Positions 18,129 through 27,300 of a stretch of 64,000 bases of DNA are shown here, piece by piece (position 1 is the first letter of the stretch; each line of letters begins with the position of its first letter). Source of the DNA: Pseudomonas khavaziana (lineage in GTDB: Bacteria > Pseudomonadota > Gammaproteobacteria > Pseudomonadales > Pseudomonadaceae); assembly GCF_019145205.1 (NCBI RefSeq), contig NZ_JAHSTT010000003.1, positions 310,001-374,000 on the forward strand, given 5' to 3'. The position numbers were made by a program, and so were the translations under genes. The notes beneath the pieces are model-generated. The model was given only the letters and a program-made list of their open reading frames with translations, was not told the origin of the DNA and searched no databases.

Positions 18129-18225
18129 GTAGGAGCGAGCTTGCTCGCGAAAATCGTCAACGATAACGCGGGCTTCCTGATTTAACGCGGTGTTCTTGAG
18201 TTTTCGCGAGCAAGCTCGCTCCTGC
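18129..18225. repeat. Inverted REP pair, GTAGGAGCGAGC type
   Basis: Two REP units of the second family (gtaggagcgagcttgctcgcga and its inverse) flank an AT-richer spacer in the priA-argS gap. Its left and right arms closely match the pair inside the LolA-like gene at 52950. Confidence 0.93.
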
Positions 18226-18238
18226 AGTGTTGGGTGGA

Positions 18239-20458
18239 TCAGTACAAATCTACAGGGTCTACATCCAGTGACCATCGCACTTGTCGGCCGCTGGGCATTT
18301 GCTCCAGCTCAAGCATCCAGCGACTTAATAACCGATGCAGCGGCGCACGGGAGGTTGCCTGCAAGAGTAGCTGAGCGCGATAACGTCCGGCGCGACGCTC
18401 CATGGGCGCGGGTACCGGCCCGAGCAATTCGATGCCGCTCAGACTCAATTCACCCAGCAAACGTTCGGCGGTACTGCAAGCTTCATCCAGGAAACCTTCT
18501 GCTTGTCCCGGCTTATGCGCCTCGGCACGCAACAACGCCAGGTGTGCAAAGGGCGGCAGGCCAGCGGCGCGGCGTTCACTCAAGGCCTGCTCGGCGAAGG
18601 CGAAGTAGCCTTGTTCTGTCAGCTGAATCAGTAATGGATGGTCGGCCAGGTGCGTCTGGATAATCACCTTGCCCGGCTCTTCGGCCCGTCCGGCGCGCCC
18701 TGCCACCTGCACGATCAACTGCGCCATGCGTTCGCTGGCGCGGAAATCCCCAGAGAACAACCCGCCGTCGGCATCCAGGATCGACACCAGGGTCACCCGT
18801 GGGAAGTGATGCCCTTTGGCAAGCATCTGCGTGCCCACCAGAATGCACGGCTGACCTTTCTGGATGGTGGCGAACAACTGGTTCATCGCGTCTTTGCGCG
18901 AGGTGCTGTCGCGGTCGACCCGCAGCACCGGGTAATCCGGAAACAGAATGCCCAGGCGCTCCTCGGCGCGCTCGGTGCCAGCCCCTACCGGGCGCAGATC
19001 CACCTTGCCGCACTGCGGACAATGGCGCGGCACCCGTTCCACATGGCCGCAGTGGTGGCAACGCAGTTCGCCATAGCGCTGGTGCACGGTCATGCGTGCA
19101 TCGCAGCGTTCGCATCCGGACATCCAGCCGCAGTCATGGCACAGCAGTGTGGGGGCAAAGCCGCGGCGATTGAGAAACACCAACACCTGCTGGCCGGCGG
19201 CAAGGGTCTGGCCGATGGCCTGTTGCATCGGACCGGAGATACCACTGTCCAGCGGGCGGCTCTTTACGTCCAGGCGCAGGAAGCGTGGTTGCTTGGCACC
19301 GCCGGCGCGCTCGTTCAGGCGTAGCAGGCCGTAACGGCCGGTATAGGCGTTGTGCAGGCTTTCCAGGGATGGTGTGGCCGAACCCAGCACAATCGGGATG
19401 TCTTCCTGGCGTGCGCGCACCAGTGCCAGGTCGCGGGCGTGGTAGCGCAGGCCTTCCTGCTGTTTATAGGATCCGTCGTGCTCCTCGTCGATGATGATCA
19501 GCCCGGGGTTCTTCATCGGGGTGAACAGCGCCGAACGTGTGCCGATAATAATGTCGGCCTCACCGTCCCGCGCCGCCAGCCACGACTCCAGGCGCTCACG
19601 GTCATTGACCGCCGAGTGCACCAGGGCAATGCGGGCGTTGAAGCGCTGTTCGAAACGCGCCAGGGTCTGTGGGCCCAGGTTGATCTCGGGGATCAGCACC
19701 AGCGCCTGCTTGCCGGCCTGCAGGGTTTCGCGGATCAGTTGCAGATACACTTCGGTCTTGCCACTGCCGGTGACGCCGGCCAGCAGGAACGCATGGAAGC
19801 TGTCGAACCCTGCGCGAATTGCCTCGTACGCGGCGCGTTGCTCGGGGTTCAGCGGCAATTCCGGTTGGGCCAGCCAGTGTTCGTGGCGCGGGTCCGGAGC
19901 GTGCTTGCGGATTTCCACCTGCACCAGGCCCTTGGCCAACAGCAAGTCGAGGCTGTCTTTGCTCAGCATCAGCTTGCTTAACAGCTGATGGGCGACGCCA
20001 TGGGGATGCTGGGCCAAGGTGGCCAGGGCTTCACGCTGGCGCGGGGCGCGGGCGATGCGTGGGTCGTCCAGGCGCGCGCCAGGCGTCATCGACCAGAAGC
20101 GCTCCTGGCGTGCTTCTGCCAGTTCGCCCTGGCGCAGCAGCACCGGCAGCGCCCAACTCAAGGTGTCGCCCAGGCTGTGCTGGTAATACTGAGCGGTCCA
20201 CAGGCACAGCTTGAACAGCTCGGGCGGCAGCGGTGGCGTGGTGTCGAGGATGGCCAGCGCCGGCTTGAGTTTCTCCGCCGGGACTTCGCTGTGATCGGTG
20301 ACCTCCACCAGAATGCCGATCATCTCACGCCGCCCGAACGGCACGCGCACGCGCATGCCTGGCTGCAACTGCGCCCGCAGCACGCCGGCCGGAGCCCGGT
20401 AATCGAACAGGCGGCGCAGGGGCGAGGGCAGGGCTAGGCGCAAAATGGCGTCGGGCAC
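18239..20458 (-). CDS. priA: Primosomal replication helicase PriA
   Basis: PriA restarts replication at stalled forks. The 739-residue protein has an N-terminal DNA-binding domain, Walker [16 protein letters not shown], the DEEH box in [14 protein letters not shown], a helicase C-terminal half, and two zinc-binding cysteine clusters ([13 protein letters not shown] and [18 protein letters not shown]). All catalytic motifs are present and length is normal. It is transcribed away from rpmE. Confidence 0.97.
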   Translation of the reverse strand: MPDAILRLALPSPLRRLFDYRAPAGVLRAQLQPGMRVRVPFGRREMIGILVEVTDHSEVPAEKLKPALAILDTTPPLPPELFKLCLWTAQYYQHSLGDTLSWALPVLLRQGELAEARQERFWSMTPGARLDDPRIARAPRQREALATLAQHPHGVAHQLLSKLMLSKDSLDLLLAKGLVQVEIRKHAPDPRHEHWLAQPELPLNPEQRAAYEAIRAGFDSFHAFLLAGVTGSGKTEVYLQLIRETLQAGKQALVLIPEINLGPQTLARFEQRFNARIALVHSAVNDRERLESWLAARDGEADIIIGTRSALFTPMKNPGLIIIDEEHDGSYKQQEGLRYHARDLALVRARQEDIPIVLGSATPSLESLHNAYTGRYGLLRLNERAGGAKQPRFLRLDVKSRPLDSGISGPMQQAIGQTLAAGQQVLVFLNRRGFAPTLLCHDCGWMSGCERCDARMTVHQRYGELRCHHCGHVERVPRHCPQCGKVDLRPVGAGTERAEERLGILFPDYPVLRVDRDSTSRKDAMNQLFATIQKGQPCILVGTQMLAKGHHFPRVTLVSILDADGGLFSGDFRASERMAQLIVQVAGRAGRAEEPGKVIIQTHLADHPLLIQLTEQGYFAFAEQALSERRAAGLPPFAHLALLRAEAHKPGQAEGFLDEACSTAERLLGELSLSGIELLGPVPAPMERRAGRYRAQLLLQATSRAPLHRLLSRWMLELEQMPSGRQVRWSLDVDPVDLY

Positions 20459-20587
20459 GCGAGGGGTCTCATATAAAGGCAGGCGGTGGTGCAGGGGCGC
20501 GAGCCTAGCAGACGAGGGGGGGCTTGGGTATGCCTCGCTTTTCTGATGAAAGGCGCTTTTATCTTTACAAGCAAATAGTGTTGCCGC

Positions 20588-20615
20588 TTGCGCGTTTAGA
20601 AAGGTCTGGTAGAAT
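20588..20615 (+). promoter_or_regulatory. rpmE: Sigma-70-type promoter of rpmE
   Basis: TTGCGC and TAGAAT are separated by 16 nt, giving a leader of about 60 nt before the rpmE ATG. The -10 is strong and the -35 is moderate. It lies in the divergent priA-rpmE region. Confidence 0.65.
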
Positions 20616-20684
20616 CCGCGGCCTAATTACGTGCGGTATTCGACAATAGTGTCGAGTGGCGGCACGCTAGCCCGAGGAAGTGCC

Positions 20685-20921
20685 ATGAAAGCCCATATCC
20701 ATCCAGCGTACGAAACCATCGAAGTCACCTGCAGCTGCGGCAACAAGTTCGAAACCCGTTCGAACCTGTGCAAGCCACTGGGTACTGACGTATGCAACGA
20801 GTGCCATCCGTTCTACACCGGTAAGCAGAAAACTCTGGACACCGGCGGCCGTGTACAGCGCTTCGCAGATCGCTTTGGTGCTTTCGGCAAGAAGCCTGCT
20901 GCTGCTACTCCAGCAGAGTAA
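20685..20921 (+). CDS. rpmE: 50S ribosomal protein L31 (zinc-binding form)
   Basis: L31 helps bridge the ribosomal subunits. The 78-residue protein begins [19 protein letters not shown] and keeps the four cysteines of the C+ zinc form (C16, C18, C37, C40), unlike the zinc-independent paralogue YkgM/RpmE2. The start was placed at MKAHIHP rather than an in-frame ATG 18 codons upstream. It has its own promoter and a terminator that overlaps the next gene. Confidence 0.97.
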   Translation: MKAHIHPAYETIEVTCSCGNKFETRSNLCKPLGTDVCNECHPFYTGKQKTLDTGGRVQRFADRFGAFGKKPAAATPAE

Positions 20922-20935
20922 GGTTCAAGAGCCTC

Positions 20936-21742
20936 ATGGGCTTTTGCCAGCTGTTGAAAAAGGCGTCCCTTGTGGGCGCCTTTTTTGTGCCTGGGATTTG
21001 GCTGGCGACCGCCCGGGCCGAAGCATTCTGCCCCGCCCCGGCCGCTGTGGTGCGTGTCGAGGTGCAGCGGGTGGTGGACGGCGACACCGTGCGCCTCAAG
21101 GATGGCCGCAGCGTGCGCATGATCGGCCTCAATGCGCCGGAAACCGCCAAGAAGGGGCGCACCGACGAGCCATTTGCCGTCGCCGCCCGCCAGCGTTTAC
21201 AGGCGCTGGTGCGGGCCAGTGATGGGCGTGTCGGTCTGGTGCTGGGGCGCGAGGGCAAGGATCACTACGGTCGTACCCTGGCCCACCTTTACGGCGCCAA
21301 CGGTGAGAACCTGGAGGCGCAATTGTTGGCCGAGGGCCTGGGTTTCCAGGTGGGCGTGGTGCCGAATGTGGACTTGGTCGCCTGCCAGCAGGCCGCCGAA
21401 AACAGCGCCCGCCAAGCGCGGCTCGGCCTATGGCGCCAATCGCCGGTGCAGTCCGTGGCGCAACTCAAGCAGTCCGGGTTTGCCCTGGTCACTGGCCGGG
21501 TCACCACGATCGAGCGCAATCGCGGTGGAATCTGGATTGAATTGCAGGGTTCGCTGGTATTACGTATTGCACCCAACCTGATCAGTCGTTTCGATGCGAC
21601 CCTGCTCAATGGTCTGCAAGGCCGCACCCTCGAGGCGCGTGGCTGGGTGCAGGATCGCTCGCGACGCGGCGGTCTGCAAAAGGGCCAGTCACGCTGGCTG
21701 CTGCCATTGACCGACCCCAGCATGCTGAAATCAGCACCTTGA
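20936..21742 (+). CDS. Exported thermonuclease (SNase)-family protein
   Basis: The 268-residue protein has a signal peptide (about residues 1-29, ending ATARAEA) and an SNase-like fold with VVDGDTVRLKDG, RMIGLNAPETAKKG and DHYGRTLAHLYGANG, the metal-binding and arginine motifs of the thermonuclease family. A C-terminal region of about 90 residues follows the nuclease core. It starts 14 nt after rpmE, and a strong intrinsic terminator lies inside its signal-peptide codons. The start is the only ATG giving a complete signal peptide. Confidence 0.87.
   Translation: MGFCQLLKKASLVGAFFVPGIWLATARAEAFCPAPAAVVRVEVQRVVDGDTVRLKDGRSVRMIGLNAPETAKKGRTDEPFAVAARQRLQALVRASDGRVGLVLGREGKDHYGRTLAHLYGANGENLEAQLLAEGLGFQVGVVPNVDLVACQQAAENSARQARLGLWRQSPVQSVAQLKQSGFALVTGRVTTIERNRGGIWIELQGSLVLRIAPNLISRFDATLLNGLQGRTLEARGWVQDRSRRGGLQKGQSRWLLPLTDPSMLKSAP
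20957..20986 (+). terminator. Intrinsic terminator of rpmE inside the nuclease coding region
   Basis: AAAAAGGCG pairs with CGCCTTTTT, extended by CCC/GGG after a one-base bulge, around a TTGT loop, and ends in six T. It lies 36 nt after the rpmE stop but within codons 8-17 of the downstream nuclease gene, so readthrough should limit nuclease expression from the rpmE promoter. Confidence 0.8.
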
Positions 21743-21833
21743 ATAAAAAATTGTAGACATTTTTTATTTAGATTGTGAACAGTTCAGCCCTTGTATCCCG
21801 TGGCTCTTGGCCAAAAGTCGTAGCCCAGGGCGC

Positions 21834-21862
21834 TTGACACCCGTGACTGCCCAGTCTTGTAG
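21834..21862 (+). promoter_or_regulatory. maeB: Possible sigma-70 promoter of maeB
   Basis: A perfect TTGACA is followed after 17 nt by TTGTAG, a weak -10. The distance to the maeB ATG is about 60 nt. The -35 match is what supports the call. Confidence 0.4.
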
Positions 21863-21924
21863 GTAAATTGCTACGCGCGTATCCTCGGCGGTCCGTCGAC
21901 CAACAGTAAAAGCGGAATGCCGAT

Positions 21925-23193
21925 ATGTCTGATTTGAAAACTGCCGCTCTCGAATATCATGCCCATCCTCGTCCAGGAAAGCTGAGTGTAGAGCTCACCA
22001 AAGCCACTGCCACTGCTCGCGACCTGTCGCTGGCCTACAGCCCTGGTGTTGCCGAGCCCGTACGTGAAATCGCCCGTGACCCAGAACTGGCGTACAAGTA
22101 CACCGGCAAAGGCAACCTGGTTGCAGTGATTTCCGATGGCACCGCGATCCTTGGCCTGGGTAACCTCGGCCCATTGGCATCCAAGCCAGTCATGGAAGGT
22201 AAAGGCGTGCTGTTCAAGCGCTTTGCCGGCATTGACGTTTTCGACATCGAAGTTGATTCCGAAAGCCCGCAGGCGTTCATCGACACGGTCAAGCGCATTT
22301 CCATCACGTTCGGTGGCATCAACCTGGAAGACATCAAGGCACCTGAGTGCTTCGAGATCGAAAAGGCCCTGATCGAGCAGTGCGACATTCCGGTATTCCA
22401 CGATGACCAGCACGGCACTGCGATCGTTACCGCAGCCGGCATGATCAACGCCCTGGAAATCGCTGGCAAAACCCTTGGCGAGGCGAAGATTGTCTGCCTG
22501 GGCGCCGGTGCAGCAGCCATTTCCTGCATGAAACTGATCATCAGCATGGGTGCCAAGCTGGAAAACATCTACATGGTCGACAGCAAGGGCGTGATCCAGT
22601 CCGAGCGTACAGACCTGAACCAGTACAAGGCGATGTTTGCCCATCCGTCCTCCAAGCGCACCCTGGCTGACGCCCTCGACGGCGCCGACGTGTTCGTCGG
22701 CCTGTCCGGCCCGAACCTGCTGAGCGCCGAAGGCCTGAAGTCCATGGCACCGAACCCGATCGTGTTCGCCTGTTCCAACCCGGATCCGGAAATCTCGCCA
22801 GAGCTGGCCCACGCCACCCGCAGCGACGTGATCATGGCCACCGGTCGTTCGGACTACCCGAACCAGGTCAACAACGTCCTGGGCTTCCCGTTCATCTTCC
22901 GTGGTGCCCTGGACGTACGCGCCAAGCGTATCAACGAAGAAATGAAAGTGGCCGCCGCCAACGCCCTGCGTGAACTGGCCAAGCTGCCAGTGCCTCAGGA
23001 CGTCTGCGACGCCTACGGTGGTGCCAAGCTGGAATTCGGTCGTGAGTACATCATCCCGAAACCAATGGATAAGCGCCTGATCACCCTGATCTCCGATGCC
23101 GTGGCCAAGGCCGCCATCGAGACCGGCGTGGCGACCCTGCCGTATCCTAAGAACTACCCGCTGCAAAGCGTGGATGATGTGTTCAACGGCTAA
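21925..23193 (+). CDS. maeB: NADP-dependent malic enzyme (short form)
   Basis: Malic enzyme decarboxylates malate to pyruvate and makes NADPH. The 422-residue protein shows the N-terminal catalytic Tyr region LAYSPGVAEP, a catalytic-Lys segment MEGKGVLFKRFAGIDVFDIE, the metal-binding VFHDDQHGTAIV and the Rossmann motif VCLGAGAAAISCM. It lacks the phosphotransacetylase-like C-terminal domain of enteric MaeB (about 759 residues). A strong terminator follows. Confidence 0.93.
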   Translation: MSDLKTAALEYHAHPRPGKLSVELTKATATARDLSLAYSPGVAEPVREIARDPELAYKYTGKGNLVAVISDGTAILGLGNLGPLASKPVMEGKGVLFKRFAGIDVFDIEVDSESPQAFIDTVKRISITFGGINLEDIKAPECFEIEKALIEQCDIPVFHDDQHGTAIVTAAGMINALEIAGKTLGEAKIVCLGAGAAAISCMKLIISMGAKLENIYMVDSKGVIQSERTDLNQYKAMFAHPSSKRTLADALDGADVFVGLSGPNLLSAEGLKSMAPNPIVFACSNPDPEISPELAHATRSDVIMATGRSDYPNQVNNVLGFPFIFRGALDVRAKRINEEMKVAAANALRELAKLPVPQDVCDAYGGAKLEFGREYIIPKPMDKRLITLISDAVAKAAIETGVATLPYPKNYPLQSVDDVFNG

Positions 23194-23212
23194 GCTGTTG
23201 TAGCGCATCAAC

Positions 23213-23249
23213 AAAAAGCCCCGGCTCTCGCGAGCCGGGGCTTTTTTTA
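23213..23249 (+). terminator. Intrinsic terminator after maeB
   Basis: AAAAAGCCCCGGCTC pairs with GAGCCGGGGCTTTTT around a tiny loop and ends in a T run, 20 nt after the maeB stop. The A run on the 5' side means it may also stop minus-strand transcription from ponA. Confidence 0.95.
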
Positions 23250-23282
23250 TGGCAATTTTCTTGAAGCCGATAGAGGTCAAAT

Positions 23283-23370
23283 GTGGGAGGGGGCTTGCTC
23301 CCGATGGCGGTGTATCAGTCGCCATATTCATTGACTGAAAGTCCGCCATCGGGAGCAAGCCCCCTCCCAC
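23283..23370. repeat. Inverted REP pair, GTGGGAGGGGGC type
   Basis: Two REP units in inverted orientation lie in the convergent gap between maeB and ponA, just beyond the maeB terminator. Confidence 0.93.
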
Positions 23371-23400
23371 ATTTGGATCTATGTTGCGTCTTGGATCGGG

Positions 23401-25866
23401 TCAGAACAAATCGATCGGCGCGCCTTCATCCGCCGGTAGCGGGCTGCCCGGTGCCACGCCATTGCCCAGCTCGTTGACCGACGGCGGCGTGTCTTCACTC
23501 TTGAACAGCTCGAAGTAGGCATTAGGCGTACTCGGCGAAGCCGCACGGCCACTGATCGGATCAATGCGCAGGCTGAGGATGCCTTCCGGCTCCGGCTGGG
23601 TGTGCAAAGGCTTGTCCTTCAAGGCCGCGCCCATGTAGCTCATCCAGATCGGCAGCGCGACGGTGCCGCCAAACTCACGGCGGCCCAGGCTCTCTGGCTG
23701 GTCGTAGCCGGTCCACACGGTGGTCACGTAGTCGCCGTTATAACCGGAGAACCAGGCGTCCTTGGATTCGTTGGTGGTACCCGTCTTGCCGGCGATGTCC
23801 GCACGGCCCAGGGCCAGGGCACGGCGGCCAGTGCCCTTCTTGATCACGTCTTGCAGGATGCTGTTAAGAATATAGGTGGTACGGCCATCCACGATGCGCT
23901 CGGCAACGGCCGGGGCTTGCGGTTCGGCGGTCGCGGGGGCGGTTGCCGCAGGCGTGGTGCCTGGCGCCGGCTCGATGGTGATGCCGCCATTGCCCGGTGC
24001 CGCGAGACCATCGGTCGCTGCCACCCCATTGACCACGTCACCCGGCACTCGCGGTGGGTTGGCAGTGAACAGCGTGTCGCCGTTGCGGCTCTCGATCTTG
24101 TCGATCAGGTACGGTGTGATCTTGTAGCCGCCGTTGGCAAAGGTGCTCCAGCCGGTGGCAATCTCCATTGGCGTGAGGGTCGCGGTGCCCAGGGCCAGGG
24201 ACAGGTTCGGCGGCAGGTCGGACTTGGCGAAGCCAAAGCGCGTCATGTAGTCGATGGTCTTGCCCACGCCCATTGCCTGCAACAGTCGGATCGACACCAG
24301 GTTGCGCGACTTGTACAGCGCCTCGCGGATGCGGATCGGGCCGAGGAAGGTGTTGGTGTCGTTCTTCGGGCGCCAGACCTTGTCCAGGTATTCATCGACA
24401 AACACGATCGGCGCGTCGTTGACCAGGCTGGCGGCGGTGTAGCCGTTGTCCAGCGCGGCGCTGTAGACGAATGGCTTGAAGCTCGAACCCGGCTGGCGCT
24501 TGGCCTGGGTGGCGCGGTTGTAGTTGCTTTGCTCGAAGGCAAAGCCGCCGACCAGTGCACGGATCGCACCGTTCTGCGGGTCCAGGGACACCAGGGCGCC
24601 CTGGGCGACCGGGACCTGGCTGAACTTGAGGCTGTCATCCGTCTGGCGTTGCACGCGGATCAAATCGCCCACCTGGGCCACGTCGGACGGCTGCTTGGGC
24701 AGTGGCCCCATGCTGTTGGTATTCAGGAATGGGCGCGCCCATTTCATGCTGTCCCAGGCCACATGGGCCTCTCCGGTGCGGGTCAGCACCTGTATGCCGT
24801 CTTTCATTACTTGGATGACAATGGCCGGTTCCAGGCCGCTGATCGAGCGCTGCTTGCCCAGCTCGGTGGTCCAGGCACTCAGGGTCTTGCCGGGCAGGCG
24901 CGATTCGGGTCCGCGGTAGCCGTGACGCTGGTCGTAGGTGATCAGGCCTTCATGCACCGAGTGGTTGGCGATTTCCTGCAAATTGCTCGGAACCGTCGTG
25001 GTCACCCGGAAGCCTTCAGTGTAGGCGTCGCTGCCATAGCGGCCGACCATCTCGGCGCGGGCCATTTCGGCGATATACGGCGCATTCACTTCCGGTGTCG
25101 GCACGTGATAACTGGCGTTCAGCGGCTCGGCTACAGCGCTTTCGTAGGCGGCCTGGTCGATCTTGCCCAGCTTGTACATGCGCCCCAGGATCCAGTCGCG
25201 TCGCTCTTTACTGCGCGCCGGGTTGGCCAGCGGGTTAAAGCGCGACGGGGCCTTGGGCAGGCCGGCAATCATGGCCATCTGCGCCAGGCTGGCGTCGCGG
25301 ATCGACTTGCCATAGTAAACCTGGGAGGCGGCCTCGATGCCGTAGGCGCGGTTGCCCAGGTAGATCTTGTTGACGTACAGCTCAAGGATTTCGTCCTTGG
25401 TCAGCTGACGTTCGATCTGCAACGCCAGCAGGATCTCGGTGGCCTTGCGGGAAAAACTGCGCTCGCTGGTAAGGAAGAAGTTCTTCGCCACCTGCATGGT
25501 GATGGTGCTGCCGCCGGATTGAATGTGTCCGCTTTTTACCAGCTGTGTGGCCGCACGCACCAGGCTGCTGGGGTCGACGCCGTAGTGGTTGGCGAAATTG
25601 TCGTCTTCAGCCGACAGCAAGGCACTGATGAAATTGGGCGGAATATCGGCGAAACGGATCGGTGTTCGGCGCATTTCGCCAAACTCCGCGATCAGTTTTT
25701 CATCGCTGCTGTAGACCCGCAAAGGAATCTGCAACTGGATACTTCTGAGGGCCTCTACGGAAGGCAAACCCGGACTAAGGTAGAGGTAGGCCCCGCTGAG
25801 TACGAGCAGCAGCCCGCAGACGATGGCGACAATGGAGTACCCGAAAAACTTCAGCAGACGAATCAA
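23401..25866 (-). CDS. ponA: Penicillin-binding protein 1A (bifunctional transglycosylase/transpeptidase)
   Basis: PBP1A polymerises and cross-links peptidoglycan. The 821-residue protein (MrcA type) has an N-terminal membrane anchor (about residues 7-30), a GT51 glycosyltransferase domain (SAEDDNFANHYGVD, QSGGSTITMQVAKN), an inserted OB-like region, and a transpeptidase domain with the SxxK nucleophile motif in GSSFKPFVYSAALD and KTGTTNESKDAWF. It lies opposite pilM, the standard Pseudomonas arrangement. Confidence 0.97.
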   Translation of the reverse strand: MIRLLKFFGYSIVAIVCGLLLVLSGAYLYLSPGLPSVEALRSIQLQIPLRVYSSDEKLIAEFGEMRRTPIRFADIPPNFISALLSAEDDNFANHYGVDPSSLVRAATQLVKSGHIQSGGSTITMQVAKNFFLTSERSFSRKATEILLALQIERQLTKDEILELYVNKIYLGNRAYGIEAASQVYYGKSIRDASLAQMAMIAGLPKAPSRFNPLANPARSKERRDWILGRMYKLGKIDQAAYESAVAEPLNASYHVPTPEVNAPYIAEMARAEMVGRYGSDAYTEGFRVTTTVPSNLQEIANHSVHEGLITYDQRHGYRGPESRLPGKTLSAWTTELGKQRSISGLEPAIVIQVMKDGIQVLTRTGEAHVAWDSMKWARPFLNTNSMGPLPKQPSDVAQVGDLIRVQRQTDDSLKFSQVPVAQGALVSLDPQNGAIRALVGGFAFEQSNYNRATQAKRQPGSSFKPFVYSAALDNGYTAASLVNDAPIVFVDEYLDKVWRPKNDTNTFLGPIRIREALYKSRNLVSIRLLQAMGVGKTIDYMTRFGFAKSDLPPNLSLALGTATLTPMEIATGWSTFANGGYKITPYLIDKIESRNGDTLFTANPPRVPGDVVNGVAATDGLAAPGNGGITIEPAPGTTPAATAPATAEPQAPAVAERIVDGRTTYILNSILQDVIKKGTGRRALALGRADIAGKTGTTNESKDAWFSGYNGDYVTTVWTGYDQPESLGRREFGGTVALPIWMSYMGAALKDKPLHTQPEPEGILSLRIDPISGRAASPSTPNAYFELFKSEDTPPSVNELGNGVAPGSPLPADEGAPIDLF

Positions 25867-26095
25867 GGCTTTTGGATTTCCAGAGAAAAGAATGAGTTAC
25901 GCGTCGGGTCATGCATGGCAACCAATGGTTCGACCCGGGCAGCAGATAAAAGCGGAAAAAAACGCTGGGCATTAAAGCATTTTTCGGCTTCGGGCGTCAT
26001 TCACGTGCCTCGAACAAGCCGACCGAATGCAGGGCGCCTGGCAGCAATCAGGCGATATGGCAGCCGGTATGACAGGGAAAGTTTTAGGGAGTTTT

Positions 26096-26752
26096 ATGGG
26101 AAAAGGATTTTTCAGGCAAAAAGTCGACACCGTCCTGGGCGTCGATATCAACGACAGCAGCATCAGGCTGATCGAGCTGGGCCGCTCTGCGGGCGGTTTC
26201 AGCGTCCAGGGCTACGTGACCCAGGCGCTGCCGGCCCATTCGGTGGTTGACGGTACCCTATTGGACCTTGAAGGCGTGGGGCGGGCATTGCAGCAGGCAT
26301 TATCGCGCTTGCAGCCTTCGGCCCGATGCGCCGCAGTGGCGGTGACGGGCCCTTCGGTCATCACGCGGTTGATCGAAATGGACGCAGGCCTCAGCGACGA
26401 GGAAATGGCCTGGAAGATCCAGATGGAAGCCGACCAGTTCATTCCCTACCCACTGGACGAGGTGGCCATCGACTTTCAGATCCAGGGGCCGTCGGCCCAG
26501 GGGGCACAATGGGTCCAAGTGATGTTGGCGGCATGCCTGCGTGAGCAGGTCGAGGCGCGTGAAGCGGTTTTGTCCCTGGCGGGGCTGGTGCTGCGGGTGG
26601 TAGATGTGGAAGAGTTTGCATTGGAGCGCGCTTGCCGTCAGGATTTTGCCAGCTTCGCGCCGGGTCATCGAGTCGATGGCGCACAATGGGCCGTGGATGC
26701 CCAAGGGATGGGAGTGGCTTGCGGGTTGGCCCTGAGGAGTTTCGCTGGATGA
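26096..26752 (+). CDS. pilM: PilM-like type IV pilus assembly protein with internal deletion
   Basis: PilM is an actin-like cytoplasmic ATPase that recruits PilN. This 218-residue product keeps the N-terminal half (VDTVLGVDINDSSIRLIELG, EADQFIPYPLDEVAIDFQIQG, VVDVEEFALERA) and the C-terminal tail (VACGLALRSF). It lacks about 130 residues between them, where usual PilM (about 354 residues) carries the second actin-like lobe with the DIGA-type phosphate and adenosine motifs. The frame is open. A Shine-Dalgarno AGGGAG precedes the ATG, and the stop overlaps the pilN start (ATGA). Confidence 0.85.
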   Translation: MGKGFFRQKVDTVLGVDINDSSIRLIELGRSAGGFSVQGYVTQALPAHSVVDGTLLDLEGVGRALQQALSRLQPSARCAAVAVTGPSVITRLIEMDAGLSDEEMAWKIQMEADQFIPYPLDEVAIDFQIQGPSAQGAQWVQVMLAACLREQVEAREAVLSLAGLVLRVVDVEEFALERACRQDFASFAPGHRVDGAQWAVDAQGMGVACGLALRSFAG

Positions 26753-27300
26753 TACGAATCAATCTTTTGCCTTGGCGCCAGGCGCTGGCGGAACGCAGAC
26801 GCAGATATTTCCTGATGCTGATGCTGGCGTTTGCCTGCGTGGCGCTGGCCGCAGTTTGGTTGGCTGATCAGGTGATCGACCAGGCGATAGACCGACAGGT
26901 AAGCCGCAACAATCGCCTGGGTGAGGACATTGCTGTACAGGATTCACGGATAAGGACCATCGACGACCTGCAGGAGCGCAGCCAGCAATTGGCCGAACGC
27001 ATGAAGGTCGTGCAGGATCTGCACGATGCCCGCTCTTCCGGTGCCCGGCTGTTCGATCAGTTGTCTCGCGCAGTGCCCGAGGGCGTACATCTGCATGAGG
27101 TGGTGGCGAACGGCGATACCATCAGTATCCGCGGCAGTGCTGAAAGCCACCAGGATATCGCCCAGTTGATGCGTCGGCTCGAGGCCACGCAAGGGGCTCA
27201 CGCGACTCGTCTGCAGCGCGTGGAGACCGAAGGCGAGCGCGGCGAAAGTGAATTTCAACTGATGGTGCGCCAGGGGGAAACCGTCGAGGCGCAACCATGA
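26749..27300 (+). CDS. pilN: Type IV pilus assembly protein PilN
   Basis: PilN is a bitopic inner-membrane protein of the alignment subcomplex. The 183-residue protein opens MIRINLLPWR, the cytoplasmic motif that docks PilM, followed by a basic stretch, a membrane helix (about residues 22-43), a coiled coil and a ferredoxin-like periplasmic domain. Normal length and the intact docking motif contrast with the reduced PilM upstream. It overlaps both neighbours by 4 nt. Confidence 0.92.
   Translation: MIRINLLPWRQALAERRRRYFLMLMLAFACVALAAVWLADQVIDQAIDRQVSRNNRLGEDIAVQDSRIRTIDDLQERSQQLAERMKVVQDLHDARSSGARLFDQLSRAVPEGVHLHEVVANGDTISIRGSAESHQDIAQLMRRLEATQGAHATRLQRVETEGERGESEFQLMVRQGETVEAQP

Noticed and set aside
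16251..18185. A 644-codon plus-strand open frame opposite argS
   Set aside because: It lies antisense to argS and continues into REP sequence, with no recognisable family.
21871..23370. A 499-codon minus-strand open frame opposite maeB
   Set aside because: It covers maeB in antisense, runs through the terminator and a REP pair, and its sequence has no domain features.
23602..26250. An 882-codon plus-strand open frame opposite ponA
   Set aside because: It is a shadow of the conserved ponA codons and extends into pilM out of frame.
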